Notes: a model not told the origin generated them from the sequence alone. DNA of 64,000 nt from Agapetus fuscipes (GCA_951799405.1 OX637363.1:1116001-1180000); one strand, 5' to 3'; shown: positions 31,572-42,527, numbered from the stretch's first letter. Made by a program: numbers and translations.

Positions 31572-31643
31572 AAGTCAACCGCCAAGTCTTTAGGTCCTTG
31601 CATACTTCTTCCATTTATTTGAGAGTGATAATCTTTTTCATTC
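31572..31643 (-). mobile_element. RTE-2 fragment
   Basis: Short antisense piece (AACCGCCAAGTC; CTTGCATACTTCTTCC) abutting a sense Rep-A. Confidence 0.6.
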
Positions 31644-31892
31644 CTTGACTTACAGGTTGGTATGAGGCTGACCACCCATACTGTAAAAAATGCTTCACTT
31701 TGCCAATGTCACCTCTGTTTCAGGGAAGGTCGGAAAGAGTTGCAAGGCTTATGTTCATTTGAGATTGGGTTTTTTTATATCGTAGGTCCACATGCGGCAT
31801 GTGTAAGCGCGAAATTATACATGTCTGCTTGTGGGAATGCGTTTAATATGAATCTTAAATGATACATATGTTTGCAGCTTAGATTTAGATTA
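31644..31892 (+). mobile_element. Rep-A copy
   Basis: Sense, full length, with TTAGATTTAGATTA tail. Confidence 0.88.
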
Positions 31893-31922
31893 AGATGCAT
31901 TGTCTCCTTTTGTTATCAATCT

Positions 31923-32175
31923 TTAATCTAATCTTATCTAGTTGCAAAGATATATTACATGTAAGATTTATATTCAATGTATTCCCACAAGCAGATATGT
32001 TTAAGTTCTCGCTGAAACATGCCGCGTGTGAACCTACAATACAAAACCCAATCTCAAATGAACATAAGCCCTGCGACTCTTGCCGAACTTCCCTGAAACA
32101 GGGGTGACATCGGTAAAGTGAACATTTTTTTACAGTATGTGTGGTCAACCTAATATTAACCTATAAGTCAAGAAA
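31923..32175 (-). mobile_element. Rep-A copy
   Basis: Antisense, full length; forms a tail-to-tail inverted pair with the copy at 31644. Confidence 0.87.
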
Positions 32176-32242
32176 GTTACAACTTTGAGTATTCCCTTTG
32201 TTTGCTCTCATTCAAAAAATATCCTTGATTGCTGCCTTTGAT

Positions 32243-32498
32243 TCTAATCTAATCTAAGTTGCAAAGATATGTTACATTGGAGATTCACGTAACATGCATT
32301 TTCACAGCCAGACATGTACAAGTTCGCGCTTGCACATGCCGCACGTGAACCTACAACATAAAAACCAAATCTCAAATGGACATGCACCTTGCAACTCTTG
32401 CCGTCCTTCCCTGAAACCGGGGTGACATTGGCAAAAGTGAACCATTTTTACAGCATGGGTGGTCTACCGCATACCTACATACCTATAAGTCAAGGAAC
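32243..32498 (-). mobile_element. Rep-A copy
   Basis: Antisense, full length, with a small TACC duplication near its 5' end. Confidence 0.87.
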
Positions 32499-32687
32499 AT
32501 ACACGACAAATTACATTTTTTCAAAATAATAATATCTAGACAGGTCTTGTATACCACAGCTGTTTTGAAGTACTCGTGAACCAGGAAAATCGATTCCGCA
32601 ATACATATGTACGAGTATGTACCCTTTCTAGAGTCATAATATGTATCCTAACTTACATAACGAAAGACCGATTTATTTAGAGACCTA

Positions 32688-32785
32688 AGTCCAGTCAATA
32701 GCACATTTGAAAGAGTCGCCGCTTTCTGAGAAGGTTTGTCTTCAAATCCGAGCTAGGACATGATTCCCCACTTTGATGTATTCTC
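32688..32785 (+). mobile_element. SINE B head, strongly diverged
   Basis: CCAGTCAATAGCACATTTG and CTTCAAATCCGAGC mark eroded A and B boxes; GATTCCCCACTTTGATG follows in the family's order. Confidence 0.5.
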
Positions 32786-32815
32786 CTTACTTAAGTTTTA
32801 GTACCTTAAGGCGTA

Positions 32816-32930
32816 ATCTAAATCTAACTTGCAAAGATATATAATATCATTTGATATTCATATTAAATGCCTTCTAACAAGAAGACACGTAAAAGTTCGC
32901 TCTTACACATGCCGCATATGGACTTACAAG
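32816..32930 (-). mobile_element. Rep-A, left part, split by a hAT element
   Basis: Antisense copy broken at CTTACAAG; it continues at 34552. Confidence 0.85.
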
Positions 32931-33609
32931 CAGGCCCGGATTAAGACCACTGGTGGCCCTGGTGCTGGGAACGTCAAGGAGCCCCCAACCCTCTACCCCC
33001 TCCCACCAACACCTCCCCGCGACAGCCAAAAAATGTGTACTTTTTGCGAACCAAAACGATTACCGACACGACGGCTCTTTGAGTTATACCACGACAGAAG
33101 CAATAATTCCAGCTACACCTTTTGATTTTGCTAACACATAATAAAATAAATTTAGTGTCAAAAAAAAAAGTTTAATTCAAAATGACTTACATTATTCTGA
33201 AACCGCCTCTGGAACACACTATATACTTTACGCGAGTATTAATAAATAGTTATTTACATGTGTTAGCGCAAGCTCCCGGTTGCTGCTCCTATCTTGGCTT
33301 TCACATGGCACTTTATTTTATTTCAAGTAATCCATTGAAAGTATTATTAAACACACTTAATTCCCATCACTTTGATTTAGGATATAAAATATTTTATGGT
33401 CCTACGTGTTATTTTAATGGTAAAAATATTAATATCGCATTTTTGCAGGCATGATGCTGCTCAGTTAAATGACGAAGAAAAAGAAGAAAACGGTGCACTA
33501 CTCCCTGTTTTTTTTTTATGCCACACGTGTTTTAAAAATACAAACGTGTTATATTAGAATAGTTAAAGAATCAATGGTGGAAATCTACTTAGTTTTTACA
33601 TAAAGTACG

Positions 33610-33695
33610 TTTGATAGCTTAGTTGATAGAGTGCTTGCACTCCACGCACGTTTGAACCCCACCGAGGGTGTCAGAAATGATTTCCCGTTTATTTG
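33610..33695 (+). mobile_element. SINE B head fragment
   Basis: TAGCTTAGTTGATAGAGTG, a shortened region before box B (GTTTGAACCCCAC), then GTGTCAGAAATGATTTCCC; inside the hAT element. Confidence 0.75.
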
Positions 33696-34110
33696 AGTAT
33701 ATTTTGAAAATTAAGTTTAAAAAACGCGTTGTAACATTTACCCGCGAACTTTAAATTCACGAGATCGAGCGTGAAAACGACGCGCACTTGCTTTGACAGA
33801 CCGTCAAAGACTGGTGATAATGCGATCGTGATTCTATTTAAGTACTTTCTATTGCTCAGCGACTTTCTATCACTGTGATTGGTTGGGGGCGTGGCTTAAC
33901 GAGTGCTCGGTTGATATCCCACATGGTGGGAGAGTTTTTTTTATCTGCCTACACGACAGAGAGCTCGCTCACTTACTTTCAAGCTGATTAAAGAGATCAA
34001 CAGTTTATATCGTCCCACTAAAGAACCAAAGTCAGTTGTTTGACAAAAGTACCAGATTTTTTTTCCTTGTCACCGAACTCAAAGTACAAATCGCGATGAT
34101 ACGGACGTTT

Positions 34111-34360
34111 CTAAGTTATACATATAGTGTAACTTCTGGCGCGTTCTCCCCAAAGAGGTCACATGTAAAGAGTCGAACATATTTAATTTTACAGGTAGGG
34201 GGGCCAGGGCTAACGCCAACCATTTCAGTTGAAGTGGGTGTTTTCCAGCTCTCGGGGGGGGAGGGGGGGTTCATTTCTTACGAAGGCTGAGTAAGCCTAG
34301 CAGGTATTTTATTTTGGGTTTGAAATAAAAACCGAAACGGAAAATTCTTTCTGACACCTT
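34111..34360 (-). mobile_element. SINE B body fragment
   Basis: Antisense, from the tail (AGTGTAACTTCTGGCGCG) to TTTCTGACACC; the tRNA-like head is missing; inside the hAT element. Confidence 0.82.
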
Positions 34361-34551
34361 TGGTCATGAGGGACCCCAACTCCCTTCTTCCTTACTACCA
34401 ACCCCTTCATCTTAGCCTACCATAAAAACGGGAATAGACAAATATTTTTTTTAGTTATTTAAGAATATATCTATAAAACTTCTAGGGGGCCCCTAGAATG
34501 CAGGGGCCCTGGTTCGGCCGCACCGCTCGAACCGCCCTTAATCTGAGCCTG

Positions 34552-34692
34552 CTTACAAGATAAAAACCTAATCTCAAATGACACAAGCCCTGCAACTCTG
34601 CTGAAATTCGCTGAAACAGGGGTGACATTATCAAAGTGAACCATTTTATACAGAATGAGTGGTAAGCTTCATACCAACCTGTTAGTCAAGGA
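34552..34692 (-). mobile_element. Rep-A, right part of the split copy
   Basis: Resumes at the second CTTACAAG and runs to CATACCAACCTGTTAGTC. Confidence 0.82.
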
Positions 34693-34860
34693 AACATTCT
34701 TGCATATTCCAGATCATTCGATCTCTCACTCATACCAGACCGCCGTTCTATGTACCTCACTACTACCATCACACTAGAGCCAGGTTGTTCTACACTCTAG
34801 CGTACATGTTCAAGCGCGCGTGGGTAGGTACTTCAAATCCTTAGTTAGAGTAATCAGCTT
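34693..34860 (-). mobile_element. LTR fragment
   Basis: Matches the inner part of the 16255-16614 LTR (TTCTTGCATATTCCAGA, CATTCGATCTCT, CTCACTACTACCATC, GCGCGCGTRGGTA-like). Confidence 0.6.
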
Positions 34861-35170
34861 CATACCATGCTATCACTTAAGGAAATAATCATCAAAAATA
34901 TATTTTTTCAACTGAAAAAACCCACATTATTTTCTTTCATCTCTTTTCAACATCCCCAAACATGATTTGATGAAATTTAATGAAACATTTTTTTTTGAAA
35001 AAGCTTGATATTAATTCTTTACTTTCATCTCTCACTCGCGCACGTTCATGGACATATATCTTTACATAATGAGCCATTCATAATTCAACGAACTGAAAGT
35101 GCTCACGGTCGGTTCTCTCTAGGGATGGGCCGAATGTGGTTGGAACCGAATACGAACTTCGGCGGAATAT

Positions 35171-35411
35171 TCTAATCTAATCTAAGTTGCAAATATATGT
35201 AACATTAAAGATTCACATTATGTGCATTTTCACAAGCAGACACGAATAACTTCGCGTTTTAACATGCCGCATGTGGGCCTACAATATAAAAACCTGAATA
35301 TCAAATGAACACACACCCTGCAACTCCTGCCGACCTTCCCTGAAACAGGGGTGACATTGGCAAAGTGAACACTTTTCTATAGCATGGGTGGTCAGCCGCA
35401 TACCAACCTAG
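35171..35411 (-). mobile_element. Rep-A copy nested in hAT MITE
   Basis: Antisense. It lacks the last 12 or so bases (TAAGTCAAGG), replaced by the start of SINE C. Confidence 0.85.
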
Positions 35412-35672
35412 GGGTCTATGACACTTGTTGCAGTGCCGCAGAGGTGTACGAGCTTGGTCGTCGCTACAAAGCGCCAATACTCAAGCAAGACCCAGTTGCT
35501 GTGAGGCTGGATAAAGCTTTCAGTGACCGGTCTTTTGGTAAAGGCTTTGTGATTTTTTTTTCAACCCAGCGAAGAGCATATTTGGAAATATAACTGTCAT
35601 ATTTTTGTGCTCCGCTGGGATTCGAATCCACAACCTTCCGTTTACGAGTCCACTGGACTACGGACCGGTCCA
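35412..35672 (-). mobile_element. SINE C copy nested in hAT MITE
   Basis: Antisense, with intact antisense box B (GGATTCGAATCC) and ACTGGACTACGGACCGG head. Its own 3' tail begins only at TAGGGGTCTATGAC, so the GAGTCTCCCGC end is missing. Confidence 0.87.
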
Positions 35673-35683
35673 AGTATAGATAC

Positions 35684-36088
35684 TGTTATGTAAATATGAA
35701 ATATAAATAAGTATAGGTATTAGTTATAGTTCTAGGAATTCTGTATTGTATTGGTGGGTAGGATTGATGGTTGTGTGTACATGGAGAAGTCTCTAGGCTA
35801 AGTAGGTATTTCGAGAAGCATCAAGCAAAAATATCTTCCAGAGTATTCGATTCTCTTAGTATAAAAAGGGTGCAAGTTGCTTGAACGAGTCAGTTATTAT
35901 TCAAGCTCTCACCACTACAGTCTCCTGCCAGCTTTACAAATACATTGACCAGTGAACAGAAACCAAGTGTAATGGAATAATCGAGACTATCTTTGTGAAA
36001 ATAAATTATTAAAAGTGTTAAATAAACAACTGTAAAAGAAGACCAGTGTTTTTAATTGAAAGACTTTTGGAACCCTACAATCGTAACA
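35684..36088 (+). mobile_element. solo LTR with 4-bp duplication ATAC, nested in hAT MITE
   Basis: TGTTATG...GTAACA ends with ATAC on both sides (35680-35683, 36089-36092). A TATA box (AGTATAAAAAGGG, about 35858) and AATAAA-type signals (about 36000 and 36022) mark U3, R and U5. Same family as the antisense LTR at 15414, without the tandem repeats. Probably Ty3-like, from the size and ends only. Confidence 0.85.
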
Positions 36089-36327
36089 ATACCATGATAT
36101 CCAATTATAACAGTCAAAATGGTGCAAGTAGGTATTTTACTTTACTTTTTCTAACACCGAATGTTCGGCATCGAATTTCGGCCCATCCCTAGTTCTCTCC
36201 TATTCCCATCCACAAACACACGTTCATATGTAAACGCTTTCCAGCCAACGTTTCTCAACTCTCTTTCACTGTTTTCCATTATAATTTAGAAACCACATAT
36301 CCGGTTTCATCTCTCGATTACCTGGAT

Positions 36328-36482
36328 ATCCAGAGTCGTAATAAAAAGAGAGCTTATACATATGAAGACGGTTATGACTCTGGATATAAATGAAAGAAGT
36401 GTGTAAGGACAGAAGGAAATGGCTGTTGATCTGTCATAATAAAGGACTGGGATTTTTTAAATTACAATTTTGTACTATGTTT
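36328..36482 (+). mobile_element. RTE-2 fragment
   Basis: Sense RTE-2 C-terminal codons (GACTCTGGATATAAATG, AGAAGGAAATGG) cut by the following SINE B. Confidence 0.7.
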
Positions 36483-36486
36483 TAGT

Positions 36487-36782
36487 CCATGCCATGAGCT
36501 CGAGTTCGAATCCCGCCGAGGGTGTCAGAAATGATCTCCCATTTCGGTGTTTATTTCAAACCCCTAAATAAAATACCGCCAAGGTTTACTCAGCCTTCAC
36601 AAGAAATGAGTAACAGCCCTCTCGGGAGCTAAGAAACCCCCACTTCAACTGAAGTGGTTGGCGTAAGGCCGGCCTCCTTACCTGTAAAAATAAATAGGTT
36701 CAACTCGCCACATGCAACCCCTTCGGGGCTAATGCGGCAATAAGTTACACTGTATGTGTAGCTTAGTTGCGTTTGCGTTGCG
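36487..36782 (+). mobile_element. SINE B, 5'-truncated
   Basis: Starts inside the tRNA-like head (CCATGAGCTCGAGTTCG). Box B, body and GTTGCG tail are present. Confidence 0.87.
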
Positions 36783-36960
36783 ACACGTACAAGTTCGCGC
36801 TTGCACAAGTCGTATGTGAACCTACAACTCAAATATCAATTAAACATACACCCTACAACTCTTGCCGACCTTTCCTGAAACAGGGGTGACATTGGCAAAG
36901 TGAACCATTTTCTACAGCATCGGTGGTCAACCACATACCAACCTATAAGTCAAGGAACAT
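36783..36960 (-). mobile_element. Rep-A copy, tail end replaced by SINE B
   Basis: Antisense from GACACGTACAAGTTCGC to CCTATAAGTCAAGG. The start abuts the SINE B tail at GACACG, the same site hit by SINE B at 41941. Confidence 0.83.
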
Positions 36961-37019
36961 ATACAACAAATACATTACAAAAACAATTGAAAATATGTGT
37001 GGCCAAAATTCTTAAAAGC

Positions 37020-37062
37020 CTTAAATGACAATATATCTTTGCAACTTAGATTATAGATTAAT
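37020..37062 (+). mobile_element. Rep-A 3' end fragment
   Basis: ATATATCTTTGCAACTTAG followed by ATTATAGATTA. Confidence 0.6.
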
Positions 37063-37552
37063 CACGTTATTTTTTGTTTTTTTATTAATATTCCTCTTCA
37101 AAAATACAGATAATTATACTTATTTTCAAAAAAACTTAAAAGAGAAACCCACATAGGCATAGCCTGTGCGCGGGTATACAAGTATGATAAAAGTAAAAGT
37201 TGAAAAATTTAATTACGATCTATACAGAAAAAGGAAAAACAAAAAAAAATTATAGAGAGTACTTTTCCAACAGAAATTCAACTCTTGAGATGTACATTTT
37301 GTGAATCCGTGAAATAGACGTCACTGTAAAGATACATATTATGTATAACAGTAAGGAGAGTAGGTACTTGAGGTGTACACACGAGCATTTTGAATGGAGA
37401 AGGTCACTAGACTGAAATGTGAACATGTATACATATACACAAGCCACACAAGTATGCAAATAAATGAAGAGGTAAAGACTAGCATCCATTTTCCCTGTAA
37501 AAGTGTCTACTCTTAGGCCCGGTATATTCAAGTTAAGTTATATGTAATCCAA
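37063..37552. other. intron sequence, no gene seen
   Basis: Unique AT-rich intronic sequence. Confidence 0.4.
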
Positions 37553-37802
37553 TCTAATCTAATCTAAGTTGTAAAGATATGTTACATTGGAGGTTCACAT
37601 TACATGCGTTCTCACAACCAGACACGTACAAGTTCGCGCTTGCACATGTCTCATGTGAACCTACAACATAAAAACCAAATCTCAAATGGACATACACCCT
37701 GCAACTCTTGCCGTCCTTCCCTGTAACAGGGGTGACATTGGCAAAGTGAACCATTTTTACAGCATGGGTGGTCAGCCGCATACCAACCTATAAGTCAAGG
37801 AA
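37553..37802 (-). mobile_element. Rep-A copy
   Basis: Antisense, full length, closely similar to copies at 28100 and 55027. Confidence 0.9.
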
Positions 37803-38137
37803 CACACACGATGAATTACATTTTATAGAAAGTTAACTCTTATTCAAAGTACTTCAGTTCGAGTTAACTAAAATCGAGATTACCGAAGTGACAAGCCCTG
37901 ACCCAAAATCTTGGAAATAATTACAATGCGGCATTCAAAAGCTTTAAAACAAACGACTGGTTATAAAAATGAAATGTCTTACCTTCATTGAGCAGGAAAA
38001 CGAGACTTATTTGTTCAGTTTGCAACAATTTTGATGTATTCTTACATTAACAAAAGAACAGCTGCTGTCAGTGAAGACGACGCCATCTTGAAAATCGTTA
38101 GTTAACTTAACTAAATATTTACTGGCGAAATTCGGCG

Positions 38138-38291
38138 AGTCTCATCACCACGGTAATTCTTACCTACCGAATATCGGTAATATTTGTATCAAAGTTAATC
38201 AGGTGTTCAGATGCGGCCATCTTGGATTGACAGGTCTTTACACAAATATTACCGATATTCGGTAGGTAAGAATTACCGTGGTGATGAGACT
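38138..38291. mobile_element. palindromic MITE (M family)
   Basis: Same terminal arms as 31313-31455, extended by ACCTACCGAATATCGGTAAT on the left and its complement on the right. Confidence 0.9.
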
Positions 38292-38564
38292 TCCAGCCCT
38301 GGGGCTTGTTCGTTGAATTAAAAGTTATTTGTTTATTTGTCCATTTGTAAACAGCACATTTGTAGTAACTACTAACTACAGTGCTGATGTCTTTACATTT
38401 GCACGTTCCTGCAATAAACAAAACAATTATTCTCGGCACCATTTGCTTTGAAGGTTTGTGTCGCTTTCTCATTGATGTTAGAATTATGACAATGTGATAA
38501 TCACAGCGCAAATGGAGTGACTGAATAGGGAAATTTCACAAAAAAAAAACATATTGTCGATGTC

Positions 38565-39066
38565 GGTTACCGACTTTGATGTGTGGAAGTGAAGCATGGG
38601 CAGTGAATGATAGCGAAATGAGTTAAGTATGTACCTACGGTGGAAATGAAGCATTTGAGAAGTACGACAGGAAAAACTTTGAGGGATAGAGTTAGGAATG
38701 AATGGGTAAAAAAATAATGTAATTTGAAAGAGGATGTGAAAGTTAAAGTACAAAAGAATGTGATGAGATGGTTTGGGCATGTGGAAAGAATGAATGATGA
38801 TAGACTGACAAAGTATGTATACAAAGAAAGTGTGAAAGGAAAAAGAGGGAAGGGACAACCGAGAAAAGTATGGAGTGATCAGATTGAGGAGATCGTGAAA
38901 GAATGGGATATACAAAGTGAGCGTAAAAGAAGAAAATGCATGAAAAAGGTGATGGATATGAAGGAATTGAAAGAGGTATGTCAGGATATGAAAAAATGGA
39001 GGCAACTCTGCAGAGGCTCTGGCCACCCGTAGCGGAATGGCGACACAGTTACAGTTACAGTTACAG
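38565..39066 (+). mobile_element. RTE-1 3' part, well preserved
   Basis: An open frame (38724-39032) encodes VMRWFGHVERMNDDRLTK, RGKGQPRKVWSDQIEEIV and KKVMDMKELKEVC, ending GSGHP with a stop. Upstream frames (KHLRSTTGKTLRDRVRNEW) are joined through a stop. The tail is (TTACAG)n. It differs from the copy at the right window edge by only a few residues. Confidence 0.88.
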
Positions 39067-39099
39067 AAAGTCCTTTTCATTTGCTTATCACAAAACTTT

Positions 39100-39516
39100 T
39101 CGGGGCTATTCTTAGACATTTTAGTCGTCGGTTGAACCCACGCTTTGACAAACTAATGATGCCTAGGCTGTAAGTTTCATCACCACAGTCATTCTTACAT
39201 ACCTACCGAATTTAGAAATATTAGTATGAAGACTCCTTTGCTTTGTGTAAACACTTGGGAAAGTGTAGCTTCTGCCTCTCGCATTTCACATAACGTTTTG
39301 CATGCGAGTCCTGTGACACATCCCCGGATGGGATGGATATACAGGGCGTGGGTCAGTGGTGGGGAGACTGAAGGGTTGACAGAAGGTTGTTGTATCAAGA
39401 CTAATCAGCTGTTCACTTGCGGCCATTTTGGATTGACAGGTCTTCATACAAATGCATCATTAGTTTGTCAAAGCGTGGGCTCAACCGACGACTAAAATGT
39501 CTAAGAATAGCCCCGA
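39100..39516. mobile_element. fold-back MITE with 62-bp arms
   Basis: Arms of about 62 bp: left CGGGGCTATTCTTAGAC ... AACTAATGATGC (to 39162), right from GCATCATTAGTTTGTC (39454). They differ by one base, GAACCC versus GAGCCC. The interior carries M-family MITE sequence, so this is a composite. Confidence 0.88.
39171..39453. mobile_element. M-family MITE, enlarged, inside the fold-back
   Basis: TTTCATCACCACAGTCATTC and CCATTTTGGATTGACAGGTC match the 31313/38138 family; a unique roughly 140-bp segment lies in the middle. Confidence 0.65.
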
Positions 39517-40927
39517 TTGAATTTTATTTGTATTTGCATTTTTTGACAAAGTTATTTGCGTTTCAAAAATGAAGTTTGAATTTACCAAAACAATTCCCGT
39601 AGATCTTATTATAAATCAGAGCAGGAAAAAATTGTGCTGACGAACACAGACTTATGCTAGAATGACGCATCGTGCGACGCACAAGGAGGCAGGCTGTTTG
39701 TGTATAATTTTCATCAGTATTACATTTTTACATATTTTAAGTTCCTTTGTTAAAATAAGTATTTTTAAGTTTTCAATCGCATTTCTCACAACTCACTTTT
39801 ATCTTCTTTTGTTTCAAAAAACATTCTAGAAAAAATCAAATGTACCACGCGGTGTCTACAATCATATCCATCAGGTAAAGATATCAGACGAAGATAAACA
39901 TATAATATGATATTTAGAGACCCCTTTTAGAGATCCAGTATGTCAAAATATGTATCCAAAAAGATTTATTTAAATATTTATTTGCTAATATTATTTTTAC
40001 GCTATTTCCTACACAAAACCCCATACCAATTATCATACCCTTTAAATTTTGTATTTTACAAAAAAAAATATTTAGAACTACATCTGTATAGATTTTAATT
40101 GATATATATATAAAATTAATAAAAGTAGTGAATTAAAAAGTAAGAAGTTGTAAAAAAATTAGCAAAGATTCAAACCTTTGTACATTTTTAATAGTATTCT
40201 GTACCCCATGTTTAAAACTCAACCATAGCATTATTTTACCAAAAAATGTATGGTAACTACAACTCCCTCTAGGGGCGCTCTTCTGGTTGCAATGCATTTT
40301 TTTCACAGCTATGATTGATTTTAAACATAGATTTCATACCTACTTGGGATAGTGATGTTTTTTATACCCTAATTTTATCCACAACACTCTATAGCATTTT
40401 ATTTTGAACTTAAATTATCCCTAAAACTGTAAACCATTTTATTACATTGGTAATACTGCCATCTGTTGGGTAAAAAAGTTTCATGTTCACATAAAATTTT
40501 ATCTGTTAGCTTTGAAATATTAGTACAGTAAAAAATGAGTATTATAAAACAGAAAATGGTTACTTCCTTAGATGTTTACCAGCTACATGTTTACTTAATG
40601 TTATGTTCCTTAGCAACAGCTAAGCTTGCAGAGTACTTTAGGAGTTATTAAAGATTCAAATGAAAATAATATTGATCTCATCCTTAACTTCTAGCAAATA
40701 TTTTTAAAAATGTGTTATGGAATAGCAAACATCTTTTGTACATAGTTTTTTTTTTGTTTCTTTCTAAAAATATAAACTTCATCTCTGCATGGTCAATGGA
40801 GTTGGAACCAAGAAGTGAGGGGAAAAAATTATGTAGGTACTTAATTGTTTCCAAATCGCTAACCAAATAGCATTCAGTATTTTTATAAGGACCCTAGTTC
40901 TTAGACTGGTGCTCTATCACCCTAAAA
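39517..40927. other. intron sequence, no gene seen
   Basis: AT-rich intron sequence. Short ORFs lack splice signals and codon structure. Confidence 0.4.
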
Positions 40928-41166
40928 TCTAATCTTAATCTAAGTTGCAAAGATATATATCATTTGAGGTTCATATTACATGCATTCCCACAAGCAGACA
41001 CACATAAGTTTGCGCTAACTGAACCTACAATATAAAAACCCTATCTCAAATAAACATAAACCCTGCAACTCTGGCCGACCTTCCCTGAAACAGGGGTGAC
41101 ATTGCCAAATTGAACCATCTTTTTACAGTATGAGTGGTCAGCCTCATACCAACCTATAAGTAAAGG
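40928..41166 (-). mobile_element. Rep-A copy
   Basis: Antisense, with a deletion of the CATGCGGCATGT motif region. Confidence 0.85.
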
Positions 41167-41285
41167 AATTTGGAATGTTCCAGCTCCATCCCTTAAAATT
41201 GACGTCCGAATCAATCTTAAGGACTGTTCAAACATTTTTATATGACAGAACTAATTCTTCTTCAGTTAAAAGCCAAGTCAAAGCA

Positions 41286-41452
41286 GTACCCTGAGTACGA
41301 GTTGCATGTTTAGCATACGTTTAAATACTTTCCAACTTTAAACATGCAACTCGTACTCGGGGTACTTAAACCGAAGTTTAAATATATCCGTAAACTTTGC
41401 TTTACTCAAGTTTTGCTAAACATGCAACTCATACTCGGGGCACTGAACTCAA
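41286..41452. mobile_element. palindromic MITE (P family), rearranged
   Basis: GTACCCTGAGTACGAGTTGC and complement arms flank a shorter, partly duplicated core. Its right edge lies about 40 bp before host exon 3. Confidence 0.75.
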
Positions 41453-41492
41453 AATGATGTTACAACTAATGAGTGTTGTATTGTGTTTGTAG

Positions 41493-41605
41493 GAAAAATG
41501 GCGGCAAAGACATGTTACGAGCCGGCGAATTGGAGACGCACAACTTTTTAGAGTACACATACAAGAAAATCACCCCGTGCGATGTCTGTTCACAGGTGCT
41601 CAGAG
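41493..41605 (+). CDS. host gene coding exon 3 (first half of C1 domain)
   Basis: Acceptor GTGTTTGTAG| and donor |GTAAAT. Enters in phase 2 and leaves in phase 1. It encodes KNGGKDMLRAGELE, then the start of a C1 (DAG/phorbol-ester-type zinc) domain: THNFLEYTYKKITPCDVCSQ. In the assembled protein H139, C152 and C155 are the first three zinc ligands, at the standard H-x12-C-x2-C spacing. The C1 domain is split across two exons at Gly161. Confidence 0.88.
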
Positions 41606-41861
41606 GTAAATATAGCTTATCTAACTTGGAGTGCAAATAGTGAGTCCTGAAAGATTTGTGGTGGTATCTAAAAGACAAATATAAAGTGACTTACAATAAT
41701 CCCTTCAGCCACTTGTGTCCCAAGTATAAACTGCCACTAGAGGTGCTGCTTTAGTTTCTATGTATTTTTGGGTGGACAATAAGGTATAAAAGGTAAAGTA
41801 TTATACAAGCCCATAGCTCAGTCTACCCCCAACAGCTGCTAACACTGAACATCAGCTGTAA

Positions 41862-41940
41862 TCTATCTATAATCTAAGTTGCAAAGATATATTACATTTG
41901 AGATTCATATTAAAATATGCATTCCCACAAGCAGACACGT
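41862..41940 (-). mobile_element. Rep-A, left part, split by SINE B
   Basis: Antisense; broken after AGACACGT. Confidence 0.87.
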
Positions 41941-42081
41941 CTTCAACTAAAAAAGTGGTTGGTGTGAGGCCGGCCCTTTGCCAGTAAAAATAAATAGGTT
42001 CCGAATCGCCACATACGACCCCTTTGGAGAAAACGCAGGCAAGAAGTTACACTATATGTGTAGCCTAGTTGAGTTGAGTTG
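41941..42081 (+). mobile_element. SINE B, 5'-truncated, with 8-bp target duplication
   Basis: Only the 3' half (CTTCAACTAAAAAAGTGG onward) with a (GTTGA)n tail. AGACACGT is duplicated (41933-41940, 42082-42089). It defines the 3' end of SINE B and shows 5' truncation as in LINE-driven insertion. Confidence 0.88.
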
Positions 42082-42269
42082 AGACACGTATAAGTTTGCT
42101 CTTAAACATGCTACATGTGAACTTATAATATATAAACCCAATTTCGAATGAACATAAGCCCTCCAACTCGTGCCGACCTTCCCTGAAACAGAGGTGAAAT
42201 TGGCAAAGTGAACCATTTGTTTACAGTATGGGGGGCGGTCAGCCTCATGCCAACCTATAAGTCAAGGAA
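42082..42269 (-). mobile_element. Rep-A, right part
   Basis: Continues the copy at 41862 to CCTATAAGTCAAGGAATT. Confidence 0.86.
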
Positions 42270-42435
42270 TTCACAACAAAAAATTAACAGACAAAAAATA
42301 CAACATCAACGGCTGTGTTGCTATGGAAAAGGCACACTACTATTTTGATATTGGTTCCTAAGGACTTAAGTTCTATAGACCTGGGACGTTTACACGCCGA
42401 GAAAAAAATCTGATGTATTTTCAACATCAACCCTA

Positions 42436-42505
42436 ATTTAACAGTCCTTGCATACATCTTTTATATCTTCCAGAGTCATAAACTTTTTCATGCAACCTCT
42501 TGTTT
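42436..42505 (-). mobile_element. RTE-2 fragment upstream of exon 4
   Basis: Antisense remnant (AGTCCTTGCATACATC, TCCAGAGTCATAAAC). It ends about 20 nt before the acceptor of exon 4, so the branch-point region is probably transposon-derived. Confidence 0.65.
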
Positions 42506-42527
42506 CATAAGCCTTTATTTATTGCAG

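Larger units (their letters stand above)
32931..34551. mobile_element. hAT element with 8-bp duplication CTTACAAG
   Basis: Begins CAGGCCCGGATTAAGACC and ends with the complement of CAGGCTCAGATTAAGGGC. CTTACAAG is repeated exactly on both sides (32923-32930, 34552-34559), as expected for hAT transposases. No transposase ORF is left. Two SINE B pieces lie inside it. Confidence 0.85.
35120..36191. mobile_element. hAT MITE with 8-bp duplication GTTCTCTC, carrying three nested insertions
   Basis: Ends TAGGGATGGGCCGAA...TTCGGCCCATCCCTA, flanked exactly by GTTCTCTC (35112-35119, 36192-36199). The original element was only about 150 bp; Rep-A, SINE C and a solo LTR inserted into it later. No ORF. 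Confidence 0.88.

Noticed and set aside
38484..39119. 211-codon minus-strand frame
   Set aside because: Complement of the RTE-1 coding sequence; no features of its own.
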